The notes: a model not told the origin generated them from the sequence alone. A stretch of 64,000 nt of DNA from Hyphomicrobiaceae bacterium (GCA_022844225.1 JALHMC010000011.1:1-64000); one strand, 5' to 3'. Positions 42,427 to 51,346 are shown, counted from the stretch's first letter. Translations and numbers: made by a program.

Positions 42427-44037
42427 ATGCCCCAGACAGCAGCTTCCACCCAGACTATTCCAACCGAGGCCCGCCGCCTCTACGACAAGCTCGAGGAGCG
42501 CATCCTCGATCGCGATCAGGTCGGCGCCAGCCAAGCCTACTATGGCCTCGTCAAGGCCGGCCGGCCGCTGCCGGAATTGGTCAACGAGGGGGTTCGTATT
42601 CACGCTCCGCTGACGCACGTGCCCTATCACGAGCGCATCGACAAAGGCTTCGTGAATTTCGTCAACAACGACCACTGCCTGCTTTCAGCGCGCGCGACAA
42701 CGCATCTGGCCAAGCTGATGCCGAAGGAGATGGCCGGGCTGCCGATGGCCCAGACGATCTGGTACATCCCGACCGGACTCGACATCTGGAACCAGAAGAT
42801 CAACAAGGCGCCGGGGCACTATTCGCGCGGCATGGAGCCTATAAAAGGGCAACCGGTGAAGCCCGTCGTGCACTGGCCGGACCAGACCGCCGAGCACATC
42901 GAGGGCTCTCTCGACGAGAAGCTCGACCAGTGGCTCGATCTCGTGCATCGCGGGCATGTGCTGGACGCTTACCGGGTGTTCCTCGGGATCATGGAGGAGC
43001 CCGGCAATCGAAAGGAGGCACTGGCGCAACTTTGCTTCGCCGGCCTGATCGACCTTCAGGATCGCGTCTACCTCAATCGGTCCTACACCACGGGGCACAA
43101 GTCTTTTCGGGCGCGGGCGACGGTCGAACTCGGCAATTTCGTCGGCTGGGACAATGCGCATCACGTGCTCTATGCGGGCGCACTTGACATCGGGGTCGGG
43201 CCGCGCTGGTACTCAACGTACGAGATGGCCTGCAACTGCATCACGCACTACATCGAGAAGCAGAAGATCTCGGCTATCCCCTATGGTGGAGCGACCGCGA
43301 AGGAGGCCGAGATTCTGCGCCAGACGGCACCCTTGTCGAAAGATGAAGCCGAGGCGTTTCTCGACGTGGTCCTTCATGGGCAAGAGCCGGGTATCCAGGA
43401 AGCGTTGAGCCGATTGCTGCTGGCGGGCAAGGGACCGCGGCAGATCCTCGACGTGCTGCAGGTCGGCGGTGCCCAGGTCCTGCTCGAGACGCAGGACACG
43501 CTCAATTTCTCCATTCCCCAGCATTGCTACGAGTATCTCAACACGCTCGGCTGGTTCTACGACACCTTCGAGCATCCGCAGCGCCTTAAGCTGCTGTATG
43601 TCGCGACCACCTATCTCAATCGCAATGCTTGGCACAACCGGCAGGTCGGCGACGGCCGCGAGGTGCGCGCCGAGCTGCCAGCGGGCACGAATGCGAAGAG
43701 CACGGGCCAGATGCTCGAGCACGTCGTCGCCTCGACCGTCGCTCTCGACGGCCCGCAGGCGATCGCGTGGACGCGGGCCTATCTCGCAGGCGGTGGCGAT
43801 CCGGCAGCCCTCGCGCAGCAGCTTGCGCTGTGTGCGACGCGCATCGGCAACGATCCGCACAACCAGGAACTCGGGCAACTCCTCGTCGAGGACTACTTCA
43901 AGAACCGCAGCTTCGACCGTAACCGGTTGCTGCTCGCCTGCGTGCAGCACACCGCTGTGCACCGTAAGTACGGCGACTTTCTCGAGGCGAGCCGGCGCTA
44001 CGGCGACGCGATGGGCATCGGCGGGCTGGCGGCCTGA
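42427..44037 (+). CDS. Large protein of unknown function in catabolic cluster
   Basis: 536 residues. I do not recognise the family. No signal peptide or membrane segment. It is rich in His, Tyr and Trp in conserved-looking runs: APLTHVPYHERIDKGFVNFV, NNDHCLLS, WYIPTGLDIWNQ, GWDNAHHVLYAG, MACNCITHYIE and VQHTAVHRKYG. These suggest a mostly helical metal- or substrate-binding enzyme. It sits between a divergent GMC oxidoreductase and an SDR in the same direction (37-nt gap). The ATG at 42427 is preferred to the upstream in-frame 42385. Confidence 0.7.
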   Translation: MPQTAASTQTIPTEARRLYDKLEERILDRDQVGASQAYYGLVKAGRPLPELVNEGVRIHAPLTHVPYHERIDKGFVNFVNNDHCLLSARATTHLAKLMPKEMAGLPMAQTIWYIPTGLDIWNQKINKAPGHYSRGMEPIKGQPVKPVVHWPDQTAEHIEGSLDEKLDQWLDLVHRGHVLDAYRVFLGIMEEPGNRKEALAQLCFAGLIDLQDRVYLNRSYTTGHKSFRARATVELGNFVGWDNAHHVLYAGALDIGVGPRWYSTYEMACNCITHYIEKQKISAIPYGGATAKEAEILRQTAPLSKDEAEAFLDVVLHGQEPGIQEALSRLLLAGKGPRQILDVLQVGGAQVLLETQDTLNFSIPQHCYEYLNTLGWFYDTFEHPQRLKLLYVATTYLNRNAWHNRQVGDGREVRAELPAGTNAKSTGQMLEHVVASTVALDGPQAIAWTRAYLAGGGDPAALAQQLALCATRIGNDPHNQELGQLLVEDYFKNRSFDRNRLLLACVQHTAVHRKYGDFLEASRRYGDAMGIGGLAA

Positions 44038-44074
44038 AGAGGCGCCGTCAAGATCTTGAAGCAGGAGTGAGCGC

Positions 44075-44854
44075 ATGCTGCTCAAGGACAAAATTGCGAT
44101 CGTCACCGGAGCCGGGCAAGGCATCGGCTCCGCGACCGCGACGGCGCTGGCTGAAGCCGGTGCCACCGTCATTACAGCCGACATCGACGGCAAGCTCGCC
44201 GAGGCGGCGGCAAACTCGATCCAGGCGCATCAACGCAAAGCGCTCGCCTTGACGGTGGATGTCGGGGACGTCGAAAGCATCCAGAGTATGGTCGACCGCA
44301 CAATGGCGGCCTACGGTCGGATCGACATTCTCGTCAACAATGCCGGCGTGACGCGGCGCGCTGACATCATGGACATCACCGAGGCGGATTGGGACCGCAT
44401 CCATCGGGTCAATGCGAAAGGCGTTTTCTTCTGCCTGCAAAGCGTGGCGCGGGTGATGATCCAGCAGCGTGGCGGGCGGATCATCAACATCGCGTCGATC
44501 GCAGGCAAGGGCTATGCCGGCACCTCGAACGCGGCCTACGCGGCGAGCAAGGGCGCGGTGATCAGCCTGACTAAGACCGCGGCCCAGCAACTCGGCAAAT
44601 ACGACATCAACGTCAACTCGGTCTGCCCAGGCGTCACTCGGACGGCGCTGGGTGAGGCCAATCTCCGCGTCAGGGCCCAGCAGGAGGGGCTCAGCATCGA
44701 GGCGATGGACGCCAAGCGTCTCGAGATCATTCCCATCCGGCGCGCCAACGATCCGGCGGATATCGCTGCGATGGTCGTGTTCCTGGCGTCTCCGGGCGCG
44801 CGCAACATCACGGGCCAGTCCTACAATGTCGACGGCGGCATCGTCCCGGACTGA
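44075..44854 (+). CDS. SDR family oxidoreductase
   Basis: 259 residues. TGAGQGIG, NNAGVTRRADI, catalytic Ser in NIASIAGKG, YAASK, and the terminal TGQSYNVDGG mark a classical SDR of the FabG/sorbitol-6-phosphate-dehydrogenase-like type. AGGAG lies 9 nt upstream. It follows the unknown 536-residue protein by 37 nt, so the two are probably one transcript acting on the same substrate. The redox direction is not predictable. Confidence 0.88.
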   Translation: MLLKDKIAIVTGAGQGIGSATATALAEAGATVITADIDGKLAEAAANSIQAHQRKALALTVDVGDVESIQSMVDRTMAAYGRIDILVNNAGVTRRADIMDITEADWDRIHRVNAKGVFFCLQSVARVMIQQRGGRIINIASIAGKGYAGTSNAAYAASKGAVISLTKTAAQQLGKYDINVNSVCPGVTRTALGEANLRVRAQQEGLSIEAMDAKRLEIIPIRRANDPADIAAMVVFLASPGARNITGQSYNVDGGIVPD

Positions 44855-44947
44855 GTACAATTCTGCCGACTGCGCTGGAACCGAGGATCCAATCGAGCCC
44901 GCTGCGGGTTCGGCGAGTGGAACCAGTTTGCGTGCAGGGAATCTCGC

Positions 44948-45706
44948 ATGTCCGGAGCGATCAGGATCGGTGTCGGCGGGTGGACCTTCGCACCCTGGCG
45001 CGGCACGTTTTATCCCGAAGGCTTGGCGCACAAACAGGAGCTGAGCTTCGCGTCGCGCCAGCTGACGTCGATCGAGATCAATGGGACCTACTATTCCAGG
45101 TTCAAACCGGACAGTTGGCGAAAATGGCGAGACGAGACGCCAGATGACTTCGTCTTTGCGGTCAAGGGATCTCGCTTCTGCACCAATCGCAGAGACTTGC
45201 GCACGGCTGGTGCGGCGATCGAGAACTTTCTTTCCCAGGGGCTCGTCGAACTCGGTGCAAAGCTCGGCCCCATTAACTGGCAGCTCGCGAAAACGAAGAA
45301 GTTCGATGCGGACGAGATGACGGGTTTTCTCAATCTGCTCAAGTCCGAGCAACACGGCTTGCCGCTCAGGCACGCGGTGGAGGTGCGCCACCCGAGCTTC
45401 GTCAACGACACGTTTTTCGCGATGGCTCGGAAGAGAAGTGTGGCCATCGTTGTCGCCTTGGACGAGGAATTCCCCGAGATCGAGGTCCAAACCACAGACT
45501 TCACATACGCCCGACTGATGGAGAGCCGCGAGGACGAGCCGGACGGCCTCTCTCCAAAGGAACTCGCAGCGCTGGGCCAGCGGCTCAGATCGTGGGCGCG
45601 CCGGGGAGACGTCTTTGCGTACTTCATATCGGGGGCGAAAGTGCGCAATCCCGCCGCAGCGCAAGCCCTGATCGGGGCCATCGGGGACAGGCGACGCAAC
45701 CGCTGA
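44948..45706 (+). CDS. DUF72 (YecE-like) TIM-barrel protein
   Basis: 252 residues. It begins IRIGVGGWTFAPWRGTFYPEGL and has SIEINGTYYSRFKPDSWRKW and FVFAVKGSRFCT, the DUF72 signatures. It ends FAYFISGAKVRNPAAAQAL, the usual closing motif (canonical YFNNxxxGxAxxNA), with N-N replaced by ISGAKV. TIM-barrel fold of unknown activity. It follows the SDR by 93 nt. It converges on the secreted hypothetical gene with a 6-nt gap. Confidence 0.85.
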   Translation: MSGAIRIGVGGWTFAPWRGTFYPEGLAHKQELSFASRQLTSIEINGTYYSRFKPDSWRKWRDETPDDFVFAVKGSRFCTNRRDLRTAGAAIENFLSQGLVELGAKLGPINWQLAKTKKFDADEMTGFLNLLKSEQHGLPLRHAVEVRHPSFVNDTFFAMARKRSVAIVVALDEEFPEIEVQTTDFTYARLMESREDEPDGLSPKELAALGQRLRSWARRGDVFAYFISGAKVRNPAAAQALIGAIGDRRRNR

Positions 45707-45712
45707 CGCGCC

Positions 45713-46381
45713 CTATCTCTTCCGGGCGACGCAGTCGCTGCCGTTCCAGCGCTGACGCTTGCCGCAACCGGGCATCGGCTCGGCCCAAGCGGTCTCGTCG
45801 GGCAGTTTGGTGGCCTCAGCGAGGCGGGGCTTCTGCTCGGGCAGAAGGACGCTTTGTTCCGAGCCCGTGTCGCGGGCTTGCCACTCGGCGCCGGCCTGGG
45901 TGACGGCAGCCTCCAGCAAAAGACCATCCCGCAACGGCGGCGACCAGCCGTGGCCAGCCTCGTAGAACCGGTAGAACCGCGTCAAGAATCTGATTGTCAA
46001 GGCATTGCCGTCGCCGCGGCTGGCCATGCAGATCGGCGCCCGTGCTTGAACGAAACCGTCACGCGGTCCCGAGTCGGGCGTCGGCGGCGAGAGATCGAAC
46101 GGATTGCGCTTTTCGCCAGGCATGGTGTAGGCGGCGAAAAGGCCCCTGTCGTGGACGAGCCAAAGCCGCTCGAGCAAGCCCTGCGCAGACTGAACCGCGG
46201 GCAACTCATCTGGCCGCAGTGCGGCACATGGCTCCCCCCTCGCCTTGTCGGCAACGAGGGCTGTCGGCGTCACGGATTGACCGCGGCCCTGGCTGTTGGC
46301 TGGCTGCGGCGAGAAGGCCGAGACCAGGCCGAGCAGCGCCCAAGCGCAAGCACTATCGAATCGTCTCTGCAGTTTCCGCAT
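45713..46381 (-). CDS. Secreted hypothetical protein
   Basis: 222 residues. A signal peptide (about 1-31, ending QPANSQ) is followed by a globular region with PCAALRPDELPAVQSAQGLLERLW and IRFLTRFYRFYEAGHGW, then a Cys-containing tail (GCGKRQRWNGSDCV). I do not recognise a family. Short Cys-x-Cys-like tails of this form occur in some periplasmic proteins. The 46381 Met places the signal peptide at the N-terminus. Confidence 0.6.
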   Translation of the reverse strand: MRKLQRRFDSACAWALLGLVSAFSPQPANSQGRGQSVTPTALVADKARGEPCAALRPDELPAVQSAQGLLERLWLVHDRGLFAAYTMPGEKRNPFDLSPPTPDSGPRDGFVQARAPICMASRGDGNALTIRFLTRFYRFYEAGHGWSPPLRDGLLLEAAVTQAGAEWQARDTGSEQSVLLPEQKPRLAEATKLPDETAWAEPMPGCGKRQRWNGSDCVARKR

Positions 46382-46475
46382 TCCAAGTTCACCGCCGCCA
46401 CCTGACGCGGCCACTCAACCCCGACCGCGGCGATGGTCAACGGCGATGTCTCGTCATGGCAAACGGAGCCTTGCT

Positions 46476-47021
46476 TCAGGTCAGCCCAGCCTCTGCGCGA
46501 AGACGGAAAATGGGGTCCGTCTTGTCTCGCCGATGCGTGGCCCAGCTTGGTTTGATCGGCGGCACTTCGCCGAGCGAGAGCCGCGTCGTCTCGAAGATCA
46601 CGATGCGGTGCGCGATGCGCCAGACGCCAGCGCGTCGCTCGACCCGGTCGGCGTAGCGGCCGTAGTGGGAAAGCTGGACCGGGCCACCGTTCGCGGCTGC
46701 GCCGTACTGGCGTTGTGCCTCCGGGCCGAGCGTGTGCGCAGTGAAGAAATACGTCTCCGCGATGGCGATGTCAGGGTTGGCGAACTCGATGAGGCATTCG
46801 CCGAGGAAGTGCATCACCTGGGTCGCGCCGCCCGTGCGGGATCTTGCGAACTCGATGAAGCCATCAAGTCCACCCTTGTAGTCACCATGATCGTCGTAGG
46901 CGTCCTCGTGATAGGTGGCACGCACGGCGTCCCAGTCGGCCCGGTCGACGCCGCGCGCGTAGCGGCTCATCAGATCGCGGATCTCGTCCTTGTCGATCAG
47001 GCGTTGAAGAGCATCGCTCAT
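46476..47021 (-). CDS. SnoaL/NTF2-like (nuclear transport factor 2 fold) protein
   Basis: 181 residues. It has the start of SnoaL_4 proteins (LQRLIDKDEIRDLMSRYARG VDRAD, then YHEDAYDDHGDYKGG) and the end GRYADRVERRAGVWRIAHR. Members include steroid isomerase-like enzymes, aromatic ring-hydroxylating dioxygenase beta subunits and dehydratases. AGAGGT lies 8 nt upstream. Its 5' region carries the two hairpins at 47042-47198 and follows the CMD gene in the same direction. Confidence 0.8.
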   Translation of the reverse strand: MSDALQRLIDKDEIRDLMSRYARGVDRADWDAVRATYHEDAYDDHGDYKGGLDGFIEFARSRTGGATQVMHFLGECLIEFANPDIAIAETYFFTAHTLGPEAQRQYGAAANGGPVQLSHYGRYADRVERRAGVWRIAHRIVIFETTRLSLGEVPPIKPSWATHRRDKTDPIFRLRAEAGLT

Positions 47022-47041
47022 GGGCTGACCTCTAGTATGCC

Positions 47042-47094
47042 GGCGCCGACATTTGCTTCCCTTCGCGGCTAGGTCGAGAGCAAATGTCGGCGCC
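47042..47094. repeat. Inverted repeat / hairpin 1 of second pair (16-bp arms)
   Basis: GGCGCCGACATTTGCT (47042-47057) is perfectly complementary to 47079-47094, with a 21-nt loop. It sits just upstream of the SnoaL-like start. Confidence 0.8.
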
Positions 47095-47123
47095 ATTAGG
47101 AACACTGGCTACTCAATGTTTCC

Positions 47124-47198
47124 AGTGTAGCTTTTGCCCCTGACGTTTGGTGATGAGCCTAGCCGCAATCGCGTATCAAACGTCAGGGGCGCTACACT
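47124..47198. repeat. Inverted repeat / hairpin 2 of second pair (22 bp, one bulge)
   Basis: AGTGTAGC (47124-47131) pairs with 47191-47198 and GCCCCTGACGTTTG (47136-47149) with 47177-47190. A 4-nt TTTT bulge interrupts the left arm and the loop is 27 nt. The right arm overlaps the stop codon of the CMD gene. No T-tract follows on the minus strand. Confidence 0.75.
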
Positions 47199-47763
47199 AG
47201 CGCGGGAACGGCTCTAGGCCCGGCTTAGCGCCCTCGGGCAGCGCGGTGCGGGCGACATTGAGCACCATGGCGATCAGCGTGTAGTAGCCGTTGACCGCGG
47301 TGAGATCCACGACGCCCTTTTCGCCGAACAGCGCGAGCGCGCGTGCGTAGGTGGCATCCGAAACGCACTTGTTCTGATGCAGCTCGGTCGCGAAGTCGTA
47401 GACGCACTCCTCGTCGATCGACATCTCACGCGGCCGCCGGCCGTCCGCGATGGCGTCGGCGATCGCCGGCCGCAGGCCGCCCTTCTCGGCCAAGGGGCGG
47501 TGTGCGTGCCACTCATAGCTCTGCCCCCACTGGCGCGCCGTGATGCAGATCGCCAACTCGTTCAGGCGCGGCGGCAGCGTGCTCTTGAAGCGCAGGTAGT
47601 CGCCCATCGCCTTGGCGCGGAGCATCACCTCGGGGCTACGCAGCATGGCCGCGAAGGGCCCACGAACGGCATAGCCCCGCCCTTCCGCAAACGTCTTGGC
47701 GGCGGCCTTCTGCTCGTCCGTCATCTTGTCGTCCGGAATGACCGGCATGCGCTCGCGGGACAT
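47197..47763 (-). CDS. Carboxymuconolactone decarboxylase family protein (AhpD fold)
   Basis: 188 residues. The helix with LNELAICITARQWGQSYEWHAH (about 64-85) is the CMD core; the E-x-x-x-H-type residues present (EWHAH) match members without the CxxC redox pair of AhpD, so a peroxidase role is unlikely. It follows the enoyl-CoA hydratase by 26 nt (probable operon). Substrate unknown; the context suggests breakdown of an aromatic or cyclic intermediate. Confidence 0.83.
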   Translation of the reverse strand: MSRERMPVIPDDKMTDEQKAAAKTFAEGRGYAVRGPFAAMLRSPEVMLRAKAMGDYLRFKSTLPPRLNELAICITARQWGQSYEWHAHRPLAEKGGLRPAIADAIADGRRPREMSIDEECVYDFATELHQNKCVSDATYARALALFGEKGVVDLTAVNGYYTLIAMVLNVARTALPEGAKPGLEPFPR

Positions 47764-47789
47764 CGTGGCTTGGCTCCATCGCTTGGGCG

Positions 47790-48548
47790 TTATCGGTACT
47801 CAGGCTTGCGCTTTTCGAGGAACGCCGCAACGCCTTCCTTGAAGTCGGGGCTGGCGCGCACCTGGTCGCCGAGGGTCTGGTCGAGCGGCTCGCGAGCCTG
47901 GGCGTGCTCGGCGATGGTGGCCGAGATCTGTGTTTTCACGGCTTGTACGGCGGCTGGGCTGTTGGCGGCGATCGCGCGCGCTTTCGCCAAGGCCCAGTCG
48001 AGGAGGTCGGTCGCGGGGACCACCTCGTTGACGAGGCCGAGGCGGGCGGCGGTGGCGGCGTCGACGAGACGTCCGGTCAGGATCAGGTCCATCGCGTGGA
48101 CATAGCCGATCTGCTGGACGAGCTTCACCGTTGCGCCGCCGAACGGGTAGATGGCGAAGCGCACCTCGGGCAACCCGAAGCGAGCGTGAGGAGCGGCCGC
48201 CCGGATGTCGGTTGCGAGCAGCAACTCGACGCCCCCGCCGGCGCAGTCGCCGTTGACGGCGGCAATGATCGGCTTCGGGTAAACGCTGGTTTTGAGCAGG
48301 GAGCGGTTGACGATGGCCGCCGTCTCGGGGCTGGCGGTCAGATCGCCCCCGATGTCGGCGCCGGCGCAGAAGCCCTTCTCACCGGCCCCCGTTATGACGA
48401 TCGCACGGCAGGCGGGATCCGCGGCAAGCCGGTCCCAGAGATCGGCGAGCTCGGCTAACATGGCGCGCGGCATGGCATTGCGCTTGGCCTGGTTGTCGAT
48501 GGTGATCAGGACGACGTGAGGCTCGGGCTCGCTGACGAGAAGCGGCAT
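47790..48548 (-). CDS. Enoyl-CoA hydratase/isomerase family protein
   Basis: 252 residues, crotonase fold. CAGADIGGD (oxyanion hole) and both catalytic-position glutamates are visible (GGGVELLLATD and FGLPEVRFAIYPFGG). It probably hydrates a 2-enoyl-CoA. Start at 48548 with GAGGGA about 8 nt upstream; an in-frame extension to 48635 is out of family. Divergent from the acyl-CoA synthetase, which could supply its substrate. Confidence 0.88.
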   Translation of the reverse strand: MPLLVSEPEPHVVLITIDNQAKRNAMPRAMLAELADLWDRLAADPACRAIVITGAGEKGFCAGADIGGDLTASPETAAIVNRSLLKTSVYPKPIIAAVNGDCAGGGVELLLATDIRAAAPHARFGLPEVRFAIYPFGGATVKLVQQIGYVHAMDLILTGRLVDAATAARLGLVNEVVPATDLLDWALAKARAIAANSPAAVQAVKTQISATIAEHAQAREPLDQTLGDQVRASPDFKEGVAAFLEKRKPEYR

Positions 48549-48721
48549 GGAAAATTCCCTCGAGGAGCGGCGACTTGGCCGATGATGGGCAGGGTAGACA
48601 CGGGGCGGTCGCACTCGGTATCTACTCGGCCTCACGTTAATCGCAGAGCTCGCAGCGGGACAGCTGGCTTATCGTCTTGCCGCAAGGGCCGCCCCGGAAT
48701 CGACGATCTGGACCCCCGGAC

Positions 48722-50296
48722 ATGCAAGCCCCATTCAGCCGAACCGTCTTCGACCTGCTGGCCGAGCAGGCGGCGCGAGCCCCCGATGCCCCGGCGGTGA
48801 TCGCCAGAGAGGGCACGGTGTCGTTCGCCGGGTTGCATGACGCTGCGTCCCGGGTCGCTGGGGCCCTTCGAGCACGCGGCATCGGACGTGGCGATGCGGT
48901 CGGTATCTTGATCAACAATCGCAAGGAATGGCTGGAGATCTTCTTCGGCGCGGCGGCACTCGGCGCCACCATCATTCCGCTCAGCACTTGGTCGAAGGGC
49001 CCGGAGCTGGACTTCCTGCTCGAGGACAGCGGCATCAAGTGCCTGTTCCTGATCGAGCGGCTGGGCGCTCAAGCGTTCGCTGACGAGATCGTCGCATTGA
49101 AGGCCTCCGGGCGGCATCCGGGGCTCGAGCGGTTCGTTCTGGTGGATGGCGCACCGCGCGACGGGTTCGAGTCCTACGAAAGTTACCGCGCCAGTGCGCC
49201 GATCGCTGCCTTGCCTCCCGGCGAAGGAGCGAGCGCGGGCGATACTCTCGTGGTGCTCTACACGTCGGGATCGAGCAACCGGCCGAAAGCCGTGCCGCTG
49301 CAACACTTCGCGGCGATCGAGAACGGCTTCAACATCGGCGAGCGACAAGGCCTGGTCCCGGGCGATCGCGTCTTGATCTCGATCCCGCTGTTCTGGTCGT
49401 ACGGTGCCGTCAACGCGCTGCCGGCCACGCTGACGCACGGCGCAACACTTGTGCTGCAGAGCCGCTTCGAGCCGGGCGAAGCGCTCGACCTGATCGAGCA
49501 GCACGGCTGCACGGCGCTCTATACCCTGCCGGCCATGACCAATGCGCTGGTGGCGCATCCGGCATTCGCGCGGGACCGGACGCGGACGCTGCGAACAGGC
49601 GTGACCATCGGAGCGCCACAAGATGTCCTGAAGGCGGCCGAGGTGCTGGGTGCCTCGCGCATCTGCAACATCTACGGTTCGACGGAAACGTACGGTAATT
49701 GTTGCGTCACGCCGAATGGGTGGTCGCTCGATGAGCGAGCCCACTGTCAAGGCCCGCCACTGCCGGGCGTGTCGCTGCGCATCAGGCATGCGGAGAGCGG
49801 CGCACTACTCGGACCTGGCGAGACCGGCGCCGTCGAGGTCAAGGGATTCCTGATGCCCGGCTATCTCGGAGACAGCTCCAGGCACAACGTCGAGGTGATG
49901 ACCCATGACGGTTGGTTCCGCACAGGCGATCTCGGACACCTGGATGACAGTGGGCATTTCCATTTCGCCGGGCGCTCGTCCGAGATGATCAAGCGGTCGG
50001 GTATCAACGTCTCGCCAGCCGAGGTGGAGGAGGCTCTTCAGCAGCATCCGTCGGTAGGTATCGCCGGCGTGACGGGGCTTGCCGACCCGCATATGGGTGA
50101 GGCCATCGTGGCGTTCGTCGTGGCGAAGCCGGGGGTGCAGGTCGACGCCACTGAGCTCGTCGCCCATTGCCGCGAGCGACTTTCCGGCTACAAGGTTCCG
50201 GACGTCGTCCGTCTGACGGAGGCCTTGCCGCTGACGCCGACCGGGAAGTTGATGCGGCGCGAGCTCAAGGCGTTGGCCGAGGCGGGGCGCGATTAA
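48722..50296 (+). CDS. AMP-dependent acyl-CoA synthetase
   Basis: 524 residues, ANL superfamily. It has TLVVLYTSGSSNRPKAVPLQ (phosphate loop), YGSTETYGN, GWFRTGDLG, RSSEMIKRSGINVSP (hinge) and PTGKLMRRE (catalytic Lys). It activates a carboxylic acid to acyl-AMP and acyl-CoA. The usual YTSGTTGxPKGV is YTSGSSNRPKAV, an unusual loop. It is divergent from the enoyl-CoA hydratase and in line with the quinone oxidoreductase, so it may begin a degradation pathway. Confidence 0.88.
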   Translation: MQAPFSRTVFDLLAEQAARAPDAPAVIAREGTVSFAGLHDAASRVAGALRARGIGRGDAVGILINNRKEWLEIFFGAAALGATIIPLSTWSKGPELDFLLEDSGIKCLFLIERLGAQAFADEIVALKASGRHPGLERFVLVDGAPRDGFESYESYRASAPIAALPPGEGASAGDTLVVLYTSGSSNRPKAVPLQHFAAIENGFNIGERQGLVPGDRVLISIPLFWSYGAVNALPATLTHGATLVLQSRFEPGEALDLIEQHGCTALYTLPAMTNALVAHPAFARDRTRTLRTGVTIGAPQDVLKAAEVLGASRICNIYGSTETYGNCCVTPNGWSLDERAHCQGPPLPGVSLRIRHAESGALLGPGETGAVEVKGFLMPGYLGDSSRHNVEVMTHDGWFRTGDLGHLDDSGHFHFAGRSSEMIKRSGINVSPAEVEEALQQHPSVGIAGVTGLADPHMGEAIVAFVVAKPGVQVDATELVAHCRERLSGYKVPDVVRLTEALPLTPTGKLMRRELKALAEAGRD

Positions 50297-50368
50297 AGCG
50301 GCGCCTGCCACACGCTTACCCGGGCGGCGAGTGCTCGATAGTGACTGGAAGAGAACGGAGTCCTGCCC

Positions 50369-51346
50369 ATGCGTGCCTTGCGCTGCCATACTCTCGGTGA
50401 CCTCGGCTCGCTCCGCGTCGACGAGGTCGAGAGCCCGATCCTGGGCCCAGGGCAAGTTCGCATCGGTGTAAAGGCGGCGGGCGTCAACTTTCCTGACATC
50501 CTGATGTGTGAGGGCAAGTATCAGGTCAAGCCGCCGATGCCCTTCATTCCGGGTCTCGAGGTCGCGGGCGTGGTGATGGAGGTGGGCGACGGCGTCTCCC
50601 ATGTGAAGACCGGTGATCGGGTGCTGGCGTTCGCGCGACTGGCCGGTGGTTTCGCCAGCGAGATCGTTCTGCCCGGCGGTATCGTGACCCCGATTCCCGA
50701 CAAGATGGACTTCGAGACGGCAGCGGCATTTCCCGTAGCCTACGGCACGGCGCAATTCGCCCTCGACTACCGCGGACACTTGAAGGCCGGTGAGACGCTC
50801 GTCGTCCTGGGCGCGACCGGTGGGGTCGGGCTGGCGGCCATCGAATGCGGGAAGCTGCTGGGTGCTCGCGTCATCGCGGCGGCAGGCGGAGCAGAGAAGC
50901 TGGCTCTGGCAAAGGAGTACGGCGCCGACGAGGTCGTCGACTACCGGGCCGAGAATCTGCGCGACCGGCTTCGCGAGTTGACGGGCGGCAACGGAGTGGA
51001 CGTGGTGTTCGATCCCGTGGGCGGGCCCTATTTCGATGCCTGCGTCCGGGCAATCGGCTGGGAAGGACGCATGTTGGTGGTCGGCTTCGCCTCGGGCGAG
51101 GTGCCGAAGCCCGCGGCGAACCTTATTCTCGTCAAGAATTTTTCAGTGATTGGTGTCGTGTTCGGAGAGCACAGCCATCGTTATCCGGACCAGTCGAGGA
51201 CCATGTTGACGGGCTTGCTTGCGGCTTGGCAGGAGGGCAAGCTTCGGCCGCGCATCTACAAGTCGTTCCCGCTGGAACGCGCCATCGACGCATTTGCGGA
51301 GATCACGGCGCGGCGGGTTCAGGGCAAAATGGTGCTGACCATTTAG
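50369..51346 (+). CDS. NADPH:quinone oxidoreductase-like MDR enzyme
   Basis: 325 residues. GroES-like domain VNFPDILMCEGKYQVKPPMP and PGLEVAGVV; NADPH motif LGATGGVGLAAIECGKLLGA (about 149-168); MVLTI end. Zinc ligands absent. It is a paralogue of the enzyme at 17332-18288. It lies 72 nt after the acyl-CoA synthetase in the same direction and may be a trans-enoyl-CoA-reductase-like or quinone reductase step. Substrate uncertain. Confidence 0.88.
   Translation: MRALRCHTLGDLGSLRVDEVESPILGPGQVRIGVKAAGVNFPDILMCEGKYQVKPPMPFIPGLEVAGVVMEVGDGVSHVKTGDRVLAFARLAGGFASEIVLPGGIVTPIPDKMDFETAAAFPVAYGTAQFALDYRGHLKAGETLVVLGATGGVGLAAIECGKLLGARVIAAAGGAEKLALAKEYGADEVVDYRAENLRDRLRELTGGNGVDVVFDPVGGPYFDACVRAIGWEGRMLVVGFASGEVPKPAANLILVKNFSVIGVVFGEHSHRYPDQSRTMLTGLLAAWQEGKLRPRIYKSFPLERAIDAFAEITARRVQGKMVLTI

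Noticed and set aside
44048..45664. Minus-strand ORF (538 codons)
   Set aside because: Antisense of the SDR and DUF72 genes.
48632..49789. Minus-strand ORF (385 codons)
   Set aside because: Antisense of the acyl-CoA synthetase.
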